Source of the DNA: CAVQNQ01 sp963714205
Lineage (GTDB): Bacteria > Acidobacteriota > Terriglobia > Bryobacterales > Bryobacteraceae
Assembly (NCBI GenBank): GCA_963714205.1
Contig: CAVQNQ010000003.1
Coordinates: forward strand, 310,001 to 374,000
DNA: 64,000 nucleotides
Reading direction: 5' to 3'
Positions 8,070 to 16,317 of this stretch are shown in pieces (positions within the stretch are counted from its first letter, which is position 1; each line of letters starts with the position of its first letter). The translations under genes were made by a program, and so were the position numbers. The notes beneath the pieces were generated by a model, which was not told the origin of the DNA, searched no databases, and saw nothing but the letters and a program-made list of their open reading frames with translations.

Positions 8070-9060
8070 TCATGGAGTTGATCTTCGAGATTCGCGACGC
8101 CGAGGAAGGCGGCTTCTACGCGCGTGCGCTGGGCTGCGGCATTCCCAGTTGAAGCCTGCTAGCGCCTGCCAGCCGAAGTGCGTGAAGTCGCACATCTTGG
8201 CCTTTCTGTATCCCAATGCGATCATCTCGGCTGCCCGGTCGAACTCCAACGTCCGACACGCGTTCCTGGGGATTTCTATGACCATGTCCGGTGGATAGGC
8301 GGCCAGCTTCTGGCGGGCTATGGTGCTCTGCATGGCGTCGAACGCCTGAATGGCGATTTCGTACGCTCCCCAATCCCGACTGCCGCCGCTTGTCATGGAT
8401 GGTTGGAGGCGGCCGATGAAGCGATTGATCTTCTCACGGAACGGGGACGAAGGGGACTCCGGGGCGGCACTCACGTCAACCGGCTCTCATCGGACTCTCA
8501 GCGGGCCCGTTCAGATTCACGGCGATCGTCATGTCGGTTTCATCGCCAAACGTCGGCGCGATGGGCACGGGATTCAGAATCCCTCCATCGACAAGATCGA
8601 CCCCCTTGTACTTGAACGGAGTGAAGAAGAGAGGTATCGCGAAAGAGGCGCGCATGGCATCGAAGAGACTGCCCGACCGTATCCAAACCTCCTTCTGGCC
8701 TCTCAGGTCAGTGGCGACGGCCGTATAGGCAATCGGGAGGTCTTCGATCAATTTCTCCCCCACCAGGCCGATCAGGGTGTTGACGAGTTTCTCACCTCTC
8801 ACCAGTCCACTCTTCTCCCACGAAAGATCGAGCAGCGTGACGATGTCGACTTTCGTCAAGGAACGCACCCATTGCTCATACTCATCCAGTTTCCCGGCAG
8901 CGTATATGCCCCCGATGACTGCGCCGATCGAGCAGCCGACTATCGACTTGATCTTGAAATCACTTTCTTCGAGCCAATGAATGACGCCAATGTGCGCCAA
9001 ACCTCGAGCGCCGCCGCTTCCGAGAACCAGGGATACGGTCTTCTTGTTCGTCGTCGACAT
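8070..9060 (-). pseudogene. Patatin-like phospholipase gene with a frameshift
   Basis: The N-terminal 194 codons (8476-9060) encode a patatin/RssA-type serine lipase domain. They show the GSGGARG oxyanion loop near residue 14, the nucleophile elbow GCSIGAVIGG near residue 44, and the catalytic DGGILNPVP near residue 165. This frame stops at 8476. The next minus frame (8070 to about 8490) continues with EPVDVSAAPESPSSP and a helical tail, so one base is missing or added near 8485. The last codons run into the HicB-like remnant on the other strand, so the original C-terminus may also have been replaced. Confidence 0.75.
8072..8152 (+). pseudogene. HicB-like antitoxin N-terminal remnant
   Basis: The 26-codon frame MELIFEIRDAEEGGFYARAL then CGIPS matches the opening strand-turn of small HicB-like antitoxins (normally about 70 aa), and then stops abruptly. 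Homology is lost at about 8136, where the opposite strand begins to read as the C-terminus of the patatin gene. The point looks like a rearrangement junction. Recognition rests on memory of the family opening, so it is moderately secure. Confidence 0.5.
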
Positions 9061-9109
9061 CTTCTCACCGCATGCCTTTCACGATGGTTGAGATGAGCGC
9101 CCCCTCCCC

Positions 9110-9856
9110 CTACGGCCTGTTAATCAAACTCGCCACATACCCCGCCCCAAACCCGTTATCGATGTTCACCACCGTCACGTTGCTCGAGCAACTGTTCAGC
9201 ATCCCCAGCAACGCTGCCAGCCCATGGAAACTGGCGCCGTAGCCCACGCTGGTGGGCACCGCGATCACCGGGCACGATACCATCCCGCCGATAGCGCTGG
9301 GCAGCGCGCCTTCCATCCCGGCGCATACCACGATCGCGCGCGCCTCGGCGATCCGCCCCGCGTTGCTGATCAGCCGGTGGATCCCCGCCACGCCCACGTC
9401 GTAGATGGAATCCACTTCGTTGCCCATCACCTCCGCTGTCAGCCGCGCTTCCTCGGCCACTGGCATGTCGCTGGTTCCCGCGCACACCACCGCGATTTTT
9501 CCTCTGCCGCGAACCGTGCGGTCGCGCCAGAAGCGGATCACTCCGGAAAGCGGGAAGTACTCGCCGCAGTCCAGCTTCTCGAGCACCGCCGCGCCGCATT
9601 CCGCGTCGGCCCGCGTGATCAGCACGTTCGGCCCGTTCGCCACCAGCCGCTCGACGATGGCTACCACCTGCTCCGAGGTCTTGCCCTTGGCGAAGACCAC
9701 CTCCGGCATCCCGTGGCGCAGCGCCCGGTGGTGGTCTATCTTGGCAAATCCCAGGTCTTCGTAAGGCATATGGCGCAGGCGCGCCACCGCCGCTTCAACG
9801 TCTACGCCGCCCTCGCGAACTTGTTCCAGTAACGAACGGAGCTGGTCCTGATCCAT
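9110..9856 (-). CDS. larB: Nickel pincer cofactor biosynthesis protein LarB
   Basis: The 248-aa protein belongs to the AIR-carboxylase-like LarB family, which carboxylates and hydrolyses nicotinic acid adenine dinucleotide in the first step of making the nickel-pincer cofactor of lactate racemase. The PurE-like C-terminal half is visible as VVCAGTSDMPVAEEA, YDVGVAGIHRL, VVCAGMEGALPS and VPTSVGYGASF. The N-terminal segment YEDLGFAKIDHHRALRHGMPEVVF is typical of LarB. No larA, larC or larE is nearby. It overlaps the upstream DUF72 gene by one base (TAATG). Confidence 0.92.
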   Translation of the reverse strand: MDQDQLRSLLEQVREGGVDVEAAVARLRHMPYEDLGFAKIDHHRALRHGMPEVVFAKGKTSEQVVAIVERLVANGPNVLITRADAECGAAVLEKLDCGEYFPLSGVIRFWRDRTVRGRGKIAVVCAGTSDMPVAEEARLTAEVMGNEVDSIYDVGVAGIHRLISNAGRIAEARAIVVCAGMEGALPSAIGGMVSCPVIAVPTSVGYGASFHGLAALLGMLNSCSSNVTVVNIDNGFGAGYVASLINRP

Positions 9857-10596
9857 TAGGCCAGAATATCAGAGCCTGACGCCCGCGTTCCCGCCTTCTC
9901 GATCAGCCTCTGGGCGTTGAGCGCGCTCTCCGGCGATTCCTCGTGCTTGAACATCACGTATAAATCCCGCCCGCCGGCCAGCAGCTCGCGGGCCCGCGCG
10001 GCGAAGCTGTCCACATCCTCGGCCGTGTAATCCGGCTTGCGCAGGCGGTAGTAGACAAAATCCGCCGTGATCGTTTCCGGCACTTCCAGCTTCTCCGATT
10101 CCGCCACGCACAGCGAGACGTTGCGCCGCCGCAGCTCCTCGTAGACCGGCTCGGCCAGCCACGATTCGTGCCGGAATTCGAAGGCGTAGCGCATCCCCGG
10201 CGGCAGCAGGTCGAGGTAATCGCGCAGGAGCGTATCGTCGCGCTTCAGTTGCGGCGGAAGTTGGAACAAAACCGGTCCCAGGCGCCGCGACGAACGCAGC
10301 GGGTCGATGGTCTTGAAAAACAGCTCGGTGGATGCCTGGGCATTCTTCAGCCGGTGGATGTGGGTGATCCGCTGGTTGGCTTTCACCGCGAACCGGAAGC
10401 CGGCGGGCGTGGCCTCCACCCAGGCCGCCAGCGTCGTCGCCGCCGGCAGCCGCCGGAACGTGTAGTTGATCTCCACCGTATTGAGCCGTCCCGCATAGTG
10501 CGCCAGGAACTGCCTGGAGGGCAGCTTGGCGGGATAAAAAGCCGGCTTCCAGGAGGCGTACGCAAAGCCGGAGGCTCCCGCATATAACGTTGCCAT
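9856..10596 (-). CDS. DUF72 (YecE-like) protein
   Basis: The 246-aa protein is a TIM-barrel-like DUF72 member, recognised from LYAGASGFAYASWKPAFYP at the N-terminus, FRFAVKANQRITH in the middle and DLYVMFKHEESPESALNAQ at the end. The family is widespread and its reaction is unknown. The stop and the larB start overlap by one base, so the two are probably an operon. The start is only 31 bp from the divergent start of the holin-like gene, so the two promoters must overlap the coding ends. Confidence 0.9.
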   Translation of the reverse strand: MATLYAGASGFAYASWKPAFYPAKLPSRQFLAHYAGRLNTVEINYTFRRLPAATTLAAWVEATPAGFRFAVKANQRITHIHRLKNAQASTELFFKTIDPLRSSRRLGPVLFQLPPQLKRDDTLLRDYLDLLPPGMRYAFEFRHESWLAEPVYEELRRRNVSLCVAESEKLEVPETITADFVYYRLRKPDYTAEDVDSFAARARELLAGGRDLYVMFKHEESPESALNAQRLIEKAGTRASGSDILA

Positions 10597-10627
10597 GGCT
10601 TATCATTATCTCTGTCCGGAGGCTTTC

Positions 10628-10996
10628 ATGCTGCTGCACATCCTCGCAAATTGGCTGGTGAGCGCCCTGGCTTTGTGGCTGGTGGCACAGATCATCCCCG
10701 GCATCGAGCTGAGCGGCTTCGGCGCGGCCCTCTTTGCCACCATTATCATCGCCATCGTCAACGGAACCATCGGCTGGGTGTTGCGGCTGGTCACCCTGCC
10801 GCTGACCATCTTGACCCTGGGTCTCTTCCTGCTGGTTGTGAACGCCTGCCTGCTCAAGCTGGCCAGCCTCTTCACGCCCGGTTTCAAGATCCGTGGATTC
10901 CTTTCCGCGGTGCTGGGTTCGCTGGTGCTGACGATCCTCGCCTACCTGCTGCGCCGCATCGTTTTCTACGGCGGCACGCGTTGGACTACTCTATGA
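10628..10996 (+). CDS. Phage holin family 4-like membrane protein
   Basis: The 122-aa protein has four hydrophobic helices and the pattern GIELSGFGAALFATIIIAIVN plus LPLTILTLGLFLLVVNACLL, typical of the YvlD/phage-holin-4 superfamily. These chromosomal proteins are membrane proteins of unknown role and are not phage lysis genes by context. ATG 10628 is chosen because CGGAGG ends 6 bases before it. It overlaps glcE by 4 bases (ATGA), which suggests joint translation. Confidence 0.85.
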   Translation: MLLHILANWLVSALALWLVAQIIPGIELSGFGAALFATIIIAIVNGTIGWVLRLVTLPLTILTLGLFLLVVNACLLKLASLFTPGFKIRGFLSAVLGSLVLTILAYLLRRIVFYGGTRWTTL

Positions 10997-12147
10997 GTGT
11001 GGTGGCTCCGCCGAATTCCGAGGAGCTGGCGGAGGTGCTCCGCCGGGCTGCCCTGCACTCGAGAACGATCGCGCTCTCCGGAAATTCCAGCAAGCGCATG
11101 ATGGCCGGCCCCATCGTGCCGGCCGACGAGCGAATATCCACCGCCGCTCTGAACGCCATCCTGGCCTACGAGCCGCACGACCTCACGGTGAGCGTGCAGG
11201 CGGGTATGCTCTGGCGCGATTTCGCCTGCGCCCTGGCCGCCAACCGGCAGATGGTTCCGCTCGATCCTCCTTTCGCCGAAGAGGCCACCGTGGGCGGTGT
11301 GATCGCCGCGAATTCCAGCGGGCCGCGGCGCCGTCTCTACGGCACCGCGCGCGACATGGTCATCGGCATGCGCTTCGTCACCCTGGAGGGTAAGGAGGTG
11401 CAATCCGGCGGCATGGTGGTGAAGAACGTCGCCGGCCTGGACATGGCCAAACTGATGATCGGCTCGTTCGGGACGCTGGCGGCTATCACCGTGGTCAACT
11501 TCAAACTCGTGCCCATGCCCGAAACGGAGCGCAGCTTCGTGCTGCCCTTCGATTCGGCCGCCGCCGCTGTGGCCGCCCGCGACCGCATTTTGAAGAGCGC
11601 CCTCCTGCCGGCCGCGCTGGATCTGCTCAATCCGGAGGCGGGCGATACGCTCGGCGACCGGGCCTGGCTGCTGATCGTGCGGGCCGGCGGCAATCCGGCG
11701 GCCATCGAGCGCTACCAGCGCGAACTGGCGGAACTGGCGCCCGCCGCGGTTTACGAGGACACCCGCCACGAATCCCTGTGGCGGCACATCGGAAACTTCA
11801 CGCCGCAATTCCTGAAAAAATACCCGGATGGCGCGGTCGTGCGGGTCTCCTGTACGCTGAAGGGGCTCGAGGCGGTGATGGCGGCCTTCGATGGGCCGGC
11901 GATTGCGCGGGCCGGCACGGGCGTCTGCTATGGTTACTTCGAGCGCTGCGAGGCCGCCGCGGCCTGGATCACCGCGGCCGTCCAGCGCGGCTGGAAAGCC
12001 GTCGTCGAGTTCGCGCCGCAGGCGTGGCGGGAGACCGCCGTCCTGTGGCCCGCGCCAGGCGGAGATTTGGAACTGATGCGCAAGGTCAAGAAATTGTTTG
12101 ACCCCGAAAGTGTGTTAAACCGTGGCCGAATGTTCAGCCGTATCTGA
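10993..12147 (+). CDS. glcE: FAD-binding oxidoreductase, glycolate oxidase GlcE-like
   Basis: The 384-aa protein has the PCMH-type FAD-binding domain: TIALSGNSSKRMM, LTVSVQAGMLWRDF, GGVIAANSSGPRRRLYGTARD and GGMVVKNVAGLDMAKL. The layout matches GlcE, the second flavin subunit of glycolate (or D-lactate) oxidase. It is coupled to the holin-like gene in front and overlaps glcF behind by 26 bp. A GlcD subunit is not visible in this window. The product probably sits at the inner membrane and passes electrons to GlcF. Confidence 0.92.
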   Translation: MSVVAPPNSEELAEVLRRAALHSRTIALSGNSSKRMMAGPIVPADERISTAALNAILAYEPHDLTVSVQAGMLWRDFACALAANRQMVPLDPPFAEEATVGGVIAANSSGPRRRLYGTARDMVIGMRFVTLEGKEVQSGGMVVKNVAGLDMAKLMIGSFGTLAAITVVNFKLVPMPETERSFVLPFDSAAAAVAARDRILKSALLPAALDLLNPEAGDTLGDRAWLLIVRAGGNPAAIERYQRELAELAPAAVYEDTRHESLWRHIGNFTPQFLKKYPDGAVVRVSCTLKGLEAVMAAFDGPAIARAGTGVCYGYFERCEAAAAWITAAVQRGWKAVVEFAPQAWRETAVLWPAPGGDLELMRKVKKLFDPESVLNRGRMFSRI

Positions 12148-13441
12148 ACGGACGGGCCTGGGCCCCAGGCAGTTCGACCTGGACCGTTGCGTCCATTGCG
12201 GTCTCTGCCTCAACGCCTGCCCGACCTATCGCGAGCTAGGCCTCGAGATGGATTCGCCGCGCGGCCGCATCTACCAGATGGTGAAGGTGGCCGAGGGCGC
12301 CCCCATCACCGAGTCCTACATCCGCCACATCGACCTGTGCCTGGCCTGCCGCGGCTGCGAATCGGCGTGCCCCTCGGGGGTGCGCTACGGCCGCATGGTG
12401 GAAGACGCGCGCGCCGAGATCGAGGCGCGCGGCGGACGGCGAACGATGGCCGGCTGGCTGCGCCGCCAGATACTGGTCCGCGTGATCGCCTCGCGCCGCG
12501 CCCTCGCAGTCGCCGGCACGCTCCTGTATCTGTACGAGGCCAGCGGGCTGAAAGCGTTGGTGCGGGGTCTCGGGCGTTTCAAAATGTTAGGCCGCCTGGG
12601 AGACATTGCCCAGCTCGCACCTTCCGCCGAGATTCCGTTTTTCTTTGGAAAGGTCGGCCGCACGTTTCCGGCCGAGGGCCGCCGGCGTTATCGTGTGGCC
12701 TTCCTGGCCGGATGCATCGCCAACATCAGTTTCGCCCGGCTGAATGAAGCCACCGTGCGGGTGCTGCGCAAGAACGGCTGCGAAGTCGAGATTCCCGCCG
12801 GCCAGGGATGCTGCGGCGCCCTGCACGTGCACGCGGGGCTTCGGGAAGAGGCTCGCCAGTTGGCCCGCCGCAATATCGATGCCATGGTGGATGGCGGCTT
12901 CGATGCCATCGTCACCAATGCCGCCGGCTGCGGTTCCACTCTCAAGGAATACGGCGAACTGCTCGAGGACGATCCCGCCTACGCCGAAAAGGCCCGCCGT
13001 TTTTCCGCGCTCATGCGCGACATCACCGAGTTTCTGGCGGACATCGAATTGAACCGCGACATGACACCCGTCAACGCGGTGGTGACTTACCAGGATTCCT
13101 GCCACCTGGCGCACGGCCAGCGCGTCCGCGGGGCGCCCCGCAAACTGCTCTCCTCGGTTCCGGGTCTCACCCTGCGGGAGATGCGCGGTTCCGATATCTG
13201 CTGCGGCAGCGGCGGCATTTACAACGTGCAGGAAAACGAAATGGCCATGCAGATTCTGGCCTCCAAGATGGAAGCCGTGAATGCCACCCACGCGGACATG
13301 ATCGCCACGGCCAACCCCGGCTGCCTTTTAGAGTTGCAAGCCGGTGTCCGTCTTCACGGCAACGGCCAGAAGGTCCTGCACATCGTCGAGATTCTGGACC
13401 GCGCCTACACCCGGCCGCCTAGCCCACCAGACCCGGTGTAA
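12122..13441 (+). CDS. glcF: Glycolate oxidase iron-sulfur subunit GlcF
   Basis: The 439-aa protein has two 4Fe-4S ferredoxin motifs, CVHCGLCLNACP (about residues 23-34) and CLACRGCESACP (about 72-83), followed by two cysteine-rich CCG domains (GQGCCGALH and DICCGSGGIYN). This is the GlcF architecture, carrying electrons from the flavin subunits to the respiratory chain. It begins at GTG 12122 inside the end of glcE. Its last 23 bp overlap the convergent sixA gene. Confidence 0.93.
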   Translation: MAECSAVSERTGLGPRQFDLDRCVHCGLCLNACPTYRELGLEMDSPRGRIYQMVKVAEGAPITESYIRHIDLCLACRGCESACPSGVRYGRMVEDARAEIEARGGRRTMAGWLRRQILVRVIASRRALAVAGTLLYLYEASGLKALVRGLGRFKMLGRLGDIAQLAPSAEIPFFFGKVGRTFPAEGRRRYRVAFLAGCIANISFARLNEATVRVLRKNGCEVEIPAGQGCCGALHVHAGLREEARQLARRNIDAMVDGGFDAIVTNAAGCGSTLKEYGELLEDDPAYAEKARRFSALMRDITEFLADIELNRDMTPVNAVVTYQDSCHLAHGQRVRGAPRKLLSSVPGLTLREMRGSDICCGSGGIYNVQENEMAMQILASKMEAVNATHADMIATANPGCLLELQAGVRLHGNGQKVLHIVEILDRAYTRPPSPPDPV

Positions 13442-13901
13442 GGAGCCACTTCAGCATCCCTTTGGGATGCGCGCCCAAGCGCTCGCAATCGATGCGCGCC
13501 AGCGCCGCCTTCTTCATTTCCACCATCAGCGCGGGGCTGCCCAGCAGGAAGGCCACCATTGAACCGGTGAACGGCTCGTGGCCAGCCAGCAGGATGGCCC
13601 TTTCGCCCTGGCGCGCCCGGATTTCCTCCCAGGCGTCGGCGGGCGAGGCCTCCGGCAACAGGGCCGGCGTGCGCACGATTTTGCCCTTGTACCCAAGCGC
13701 TTCCGCGGCCTCTTCGGCCGTCTGCCAGGCGCGCCGGAAGGGGCTCGCGAGGATGGCGTCCGGCTCCACGCCCACCTGCCGCGCCTGCTTCAACACCCGC
13801 CTGAGCTTCTCGCGTCCCTCCGGCGTAAGGGCGCGCTCGGCATCGGGCTGACCCGGTCCGGCATCCTCGGCAATTCCATGGCGCAGTATGTAGATCTGCA
13901 T
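13419..13901 (-). CDS. sixA: Phosphohistidine phosphatase SixA
   Basis: The 160-aa protein is a small histidine phosphatase. The catalytic RHG triplet is at MQIYILRHGIAED, the second conserved segment is SPFRRAWQTAE, and the late catalytic histidine is in LLAGHEPFTGSMVAFLL. SixA removes phosphate from phosphohistidine on proteins such as phosphotransferase components. Its 3' end overlaps glcF by 23 bp in convergent orientation. Confidence 0.9.
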   Translation of the reverse strand: MQIYILRHGIAEDAGPGQPDAERALTPEGREKLRRVLKQARQVGVEPDAILASPFRRAWQTAEEAAEALGYKGKIVRTPALLPEASPADAWEEIRARQGERAILLAGHEPFTGSMVAFLLGSPALMVEMKKAALARIDCERLGAHPKGMLKWLLTPGLVG

Positions 13902-13975
13902 CGCTCTCCTGGATGACAGGCACCATTTTACTGCGGGTTGGAGGATTGCGCCGTCGCCAGTGTTACTATTTCAAA

Positions 13976-14329
13976 ATGATGAACAAGCTGTTTTGGTCCT
14001 TGGCGGCAATGGCTCTGGTCGCGTATGCCGCGGCTATCGACGGAACCTGGAAGGGCAATGTGGATACCCCCGGCGGCACCTTCGAGACCACCCTGGTGCT
14101 GAAGGCCGATGGAGGCCAGTTGACGGGGACCGTCCAGGGCGGTCCGGCCGGAGAGATGAAAGTTGAAGAGGGCAAGATCGATGGCGACAAGGTGTCCTTT
14201 GTCGTCAACATGGAGTTCGGAAAGCTGAGCTACGCCGGAACAGTCAGCGGCGACGACCTCAAACTGAAGGTCACCCTGGCCGACGGCGACGTCCCCCCTA
14301 TGGATTTGAACTGCAAGCGGGTGAAATAG
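13976..14329 (+). CDS. Small exported protein of unknown function
   Basis: The 117-aa protein has a clear signal peptide (MNKLFWSLAAMALVAYAAA). The mature part has regular alternating beta strands: IDGTWKGNVDTPGG, LVLKADGGQLTGTVQGG and DDLKLKVTLADGDVPPMD. The composition suggests a small lipocalin-like barrel. Similar short secreted proteins are common in acidobacteria. Two ATG codons in a row (13976, 13979) can serve as start. The function is not known. Confidence 0.8.
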   Translation: MMNKLFWSLAAMALVAYAAAIDGTWKGNVDTPGGTFETTLVLKADGGQLTGTVQGGPAGEMKVEEGKIDGDKVSFVVNMEFGKLSYAGTVSGDDLKLKVTLADGDVPPMDLNCKRVK

Positions 14330-14330
14330 C

Positions 14331-14645
14331 TCAGCAAGTGGCGGCGGCCACCGCGGATATGGAACAAGGCCCGGGGCTCAGTGGGTCCTCGAATGCGATG
14401 GCCACGGCTTCCAGAGCCGTCTCCGGCGTCTCGAAAAGCCTCTCCACTTTGGCGATTCTCCGCCATAGCCCGTCTTCCAGACAATACCAGACGACACACC
14501 AGCGGAACTCTTCGCTTCCCAGGCGTTCGATGTAGATCCAATCTCCCGGAGCGGTACCGGTGACGCGATGTACGATCGAAATCGGCGGATCGTCGGCGTC
14601 GCTGGAGAAGGTGGCAACAGCCTCAAGGCCCAAAACTGTCGACAT
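14331..14645 (-). CDS. Hypothetical protein
   Basis: The 104-aa product has no recognised domain. It has a tryptophan-rich middle (DWIYIERLGSEEFRWCVVWY) followed by a predicted helix (ETPETALEAVAIAFEDP). The 3' end lies 1 bp from the stop of the convergent exported protein. The gene is supported only by an uninterrupted frame with natural-looking composition and by filling the gap between neighbours. Confidence 0.55.
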   Translation of the reverse strand: MSTVLGLEAVATFSSDADDPPISIVHRVTGTAPGDWIYIERLGSEEFRWCVVWYCLEDGLWRRIAKVERLFETPETALEAVAIAFEDPLSPGPCSISAVAAATC

Positions 14646-14769
14646 TATTGTTGACTCGGGACCGGTATAGGTTAGCTAGTACCGATGTCACATTCCGGAA
14701 AGCCCCCCGATTATTGCTCGCGGCAAAGTCAGAGTCAATAGAGATTTCCGCTGACGGTTTCGCCTGCCT

Positions 14770-15639
14770 TTAAGCCCCCTTGGGATAGCAACCCAGCACC
14801 CGCATAAAATCCGCCACTTCCCCCACGTGATGCAGGGCATTTTTCGCGTTGGGGGCGTCCACCTTCCCCCAAAAATCAAGGTAAAAGAGGTACTCCCATG
14901 GTTTGCCGCGCAGGGGTCGCGATTCGATCTTGGCCAGATTCAGATCGCGCAAAGCGAATGCGCTGAGGGCCCGGAATAGCGACCCGGGAACGTTGCGCGT
15001 GCTGAAAACCAGCGAGGTCTTCCAGATGGCGTGTTCGGAGGCCGGCCAGGGATGGCGCCGGGCGTACTCGGCCGCGCGCAGCAGGAAGAACCGCGTGAAA
15101 TTCTGCCGGTCGTCTTCGATCGACTTGCGCAGAATTCGACCCCCGTAAATCTCGGCCGCCACCGCCGAGGCGATCCCCGCGGCATCCGTGAGCTTCTCTT
15201 CCACCACCATCTTCACGCTTCCGGCGGTATCGTAATGCGGAATTCGCTCGATATTCGGATGTTTCCTAAAGAAATCCAGGCACTGATTCAGAGCCACCGG
15301 ATGCGAAAATACCCGCCTGATTTTGCCGAATGGCACACCCTCGGGCGCGATCAGGTTGTGCATGATCCGCACGCTGGTTTCGGCCACGATGGGCAGCTCG
15401 AAATGCAGCAGGTGATCGTAATTCTCGTGTACCGAACCGGCCAGGCTATTCTCAATGGGGATCACCGCCCCGGCCGCCCGGCCCTCCTTCAGGCTTCGGA
15501 AGACATCCTCGAAGCGTTCGCACGGCAGAACCGGAGGCTCCGGCCCCAACAATTGCCGCACCGCCTGTTCGCTGAAAGCTCCGCGCGCGCCTTGAAAAGC
15601 GATCGCGCCCGATTCTTTGCGTTTCGCCCGGCCGCTCAT
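14770..15639 (-). CDS. pheA: Prephenate dehydratase
   Basis: The 289-aa enzyme converts prephenate to phenylpyruvate in phenylalanine synthesis. The catalytic domain shows AIAFQGARGAFSEQA, AVIPIENSLAGSVHENYD and the TRF-type motif NFTRFFLL. The C-terminal ACT domain carries the phenylalanine-binding ESRP (NLAKIESRPLRGKPW), so feedback inhibition is expected. The ATG at 15639 (MSGRAKRK) is chosen because it overlaps the ubiX stop as ATGA; an upstream in-frame Met lies inside ubiX. Confidence 0.95.
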   Translation of the reverse strand: MSGRAKRKESGAIAFQGARGAFSEQAVRQLLGPEPPVLPCERFEDVFRSLKEGRAAGAVIPIENSLAGSVHENYDHLLHFELPIVAETSVRIMHNLIAPEGVPFGKIRRVFSHPVALNQCLDFFRKHPNIERIPHYDTAGSVKMVVEEKLTDAAGIASAVAAEIYGGRILRKSIEDDRQNFTRFFLLRAAEYARRHPWPASEHAIWKTSLVFSTRNVPGSLFRALSAFALRDLNLAKIESRPLRGKPWEYLFYLDFWGKVDAPNAKNALHHVGEVADFMRVLGCYPKGA

Positions 15640-16199
15640 CGGTCCCCCTCCCACCGGCGGATGCCGGGGTCCGGCAGGCCCAAAAGATCCAGTACGCGGT
15701 CCACGCTATGGTCCACGATATCCATCACAGTCTGCGGGTGGTGGTAAAAACCGGGAATGGGCGGCGCAATAATAGCGCCCATTTCCGCTAATGCCACCAT
15801 GTTCTTAAGATGCCCGATGTGAAAGGGGCTCTCGCGCACCATCAGAATCAACCGGCGTCGCTCCTTAAGCGTAACATCAGCGGCTCTTACCAACAGGTTC
15901 GAGCTGATCCCTGTGGCGATTGCCGACATCGTGTGGATGGAACAGGGCGCCACGACCATACCGTCGATCCGATACGATCCGCTGGCCAACCGGCAGCCGA
16001 TGTCCTCCTGCGAATAGGAGTAGTCCGCTATTTTCCGCAGCTCGGCCGCCGTCCGGCCGGTCTCCAGGTGGAGAGTCTTTTCTCCAGAGCGCGACAGGAT
16101 CAGGTGGATTTCGATCTCCTTTTGATTTCTAAGCCTTTCCAGCAGGCGCCAGCCGTAGATCGCGCCGCTGGCGCCCGAAATGCCGATCACGATTTTCAT
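15636..16199 (-). CDS. ubiX: Flavin prenyltransferase UbiX
   Basis: The 187-aa protein makes prenylated FMN for UbiD-type decarboxylases. It has the family opening KIVIGISGASGAIYGWRLLE, the central GMVVAPCSIHTMSAIATGISSN (given here in parts) and LMVRESPFHIGHLKNM followed by PPIPGFYHHPQTVMDIVDHSV. Length is normal. No ubiD is in the window, so the partner must be elsewhere. It is the first gene of a two-gene unit with pheA. Confidence 0.95.
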   Translation of the reverse strand: MKIVIGISGASGAIYGWRLLERLRNQKEIEIHLILSRSGEKTLHLETGRTAAELRKIADYSYSQEDIGCRLASGSYRIDGMVVAPCSIHTMSAIATGISSNLLVRAADVTLKERRRLILMVRESPFHIGHLKNMVALAEMGAIIAPPIPGFYHHPQTVMDIVDHSVDRVLDLLGLPDPGIRRWEGDR

Positions 16200-16250
16200 C
16201 CGCCGATACCCCTACGTTCCGTTTTCGGAACAAAACGGCTGCGATTTAGC

Positions 16251-16279
16251 TTGCTGGAGCCTGCCCGGGCGGCTATAAT
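16251..16279 (+). promoter_or_regulatory. Candidate sigma-70 promoter for the XRE gene
   Basis: TTGCTG at 16251-16256 and a perfect TATAAT at 16274-16279 are separated by 17 bp. The start codon of the regulator gene lies 39 bp after the -10 box, with CGAGGA as a ribosome-binding site in between. Confidence 0.55.
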
Positions 16280-16317
16280 TGCGGTCAAAAGTACCACCGG
16301 ACATCGAGGATCATAAC

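Noticed and set aside
10628..10996. Phage lysis holin suggesting a prophage at 10 kb
   Set aside because: The gene is coupled to glcE and has no phage neighbours; this holin-like superfamily is common on chromosomes.
14646..14769. Third copy of the GGTACTG/TAGTACC motif
   Set aside because: Only TAGTACC is present; the second arm at the right spacing is missing.
15636..15654. Earlier start of prephenate dehydratase inside ubiX
   Set aside because: The ATGA overlap at 15639 gives a natural start and the extra residues are Gly-rich and not family-like.
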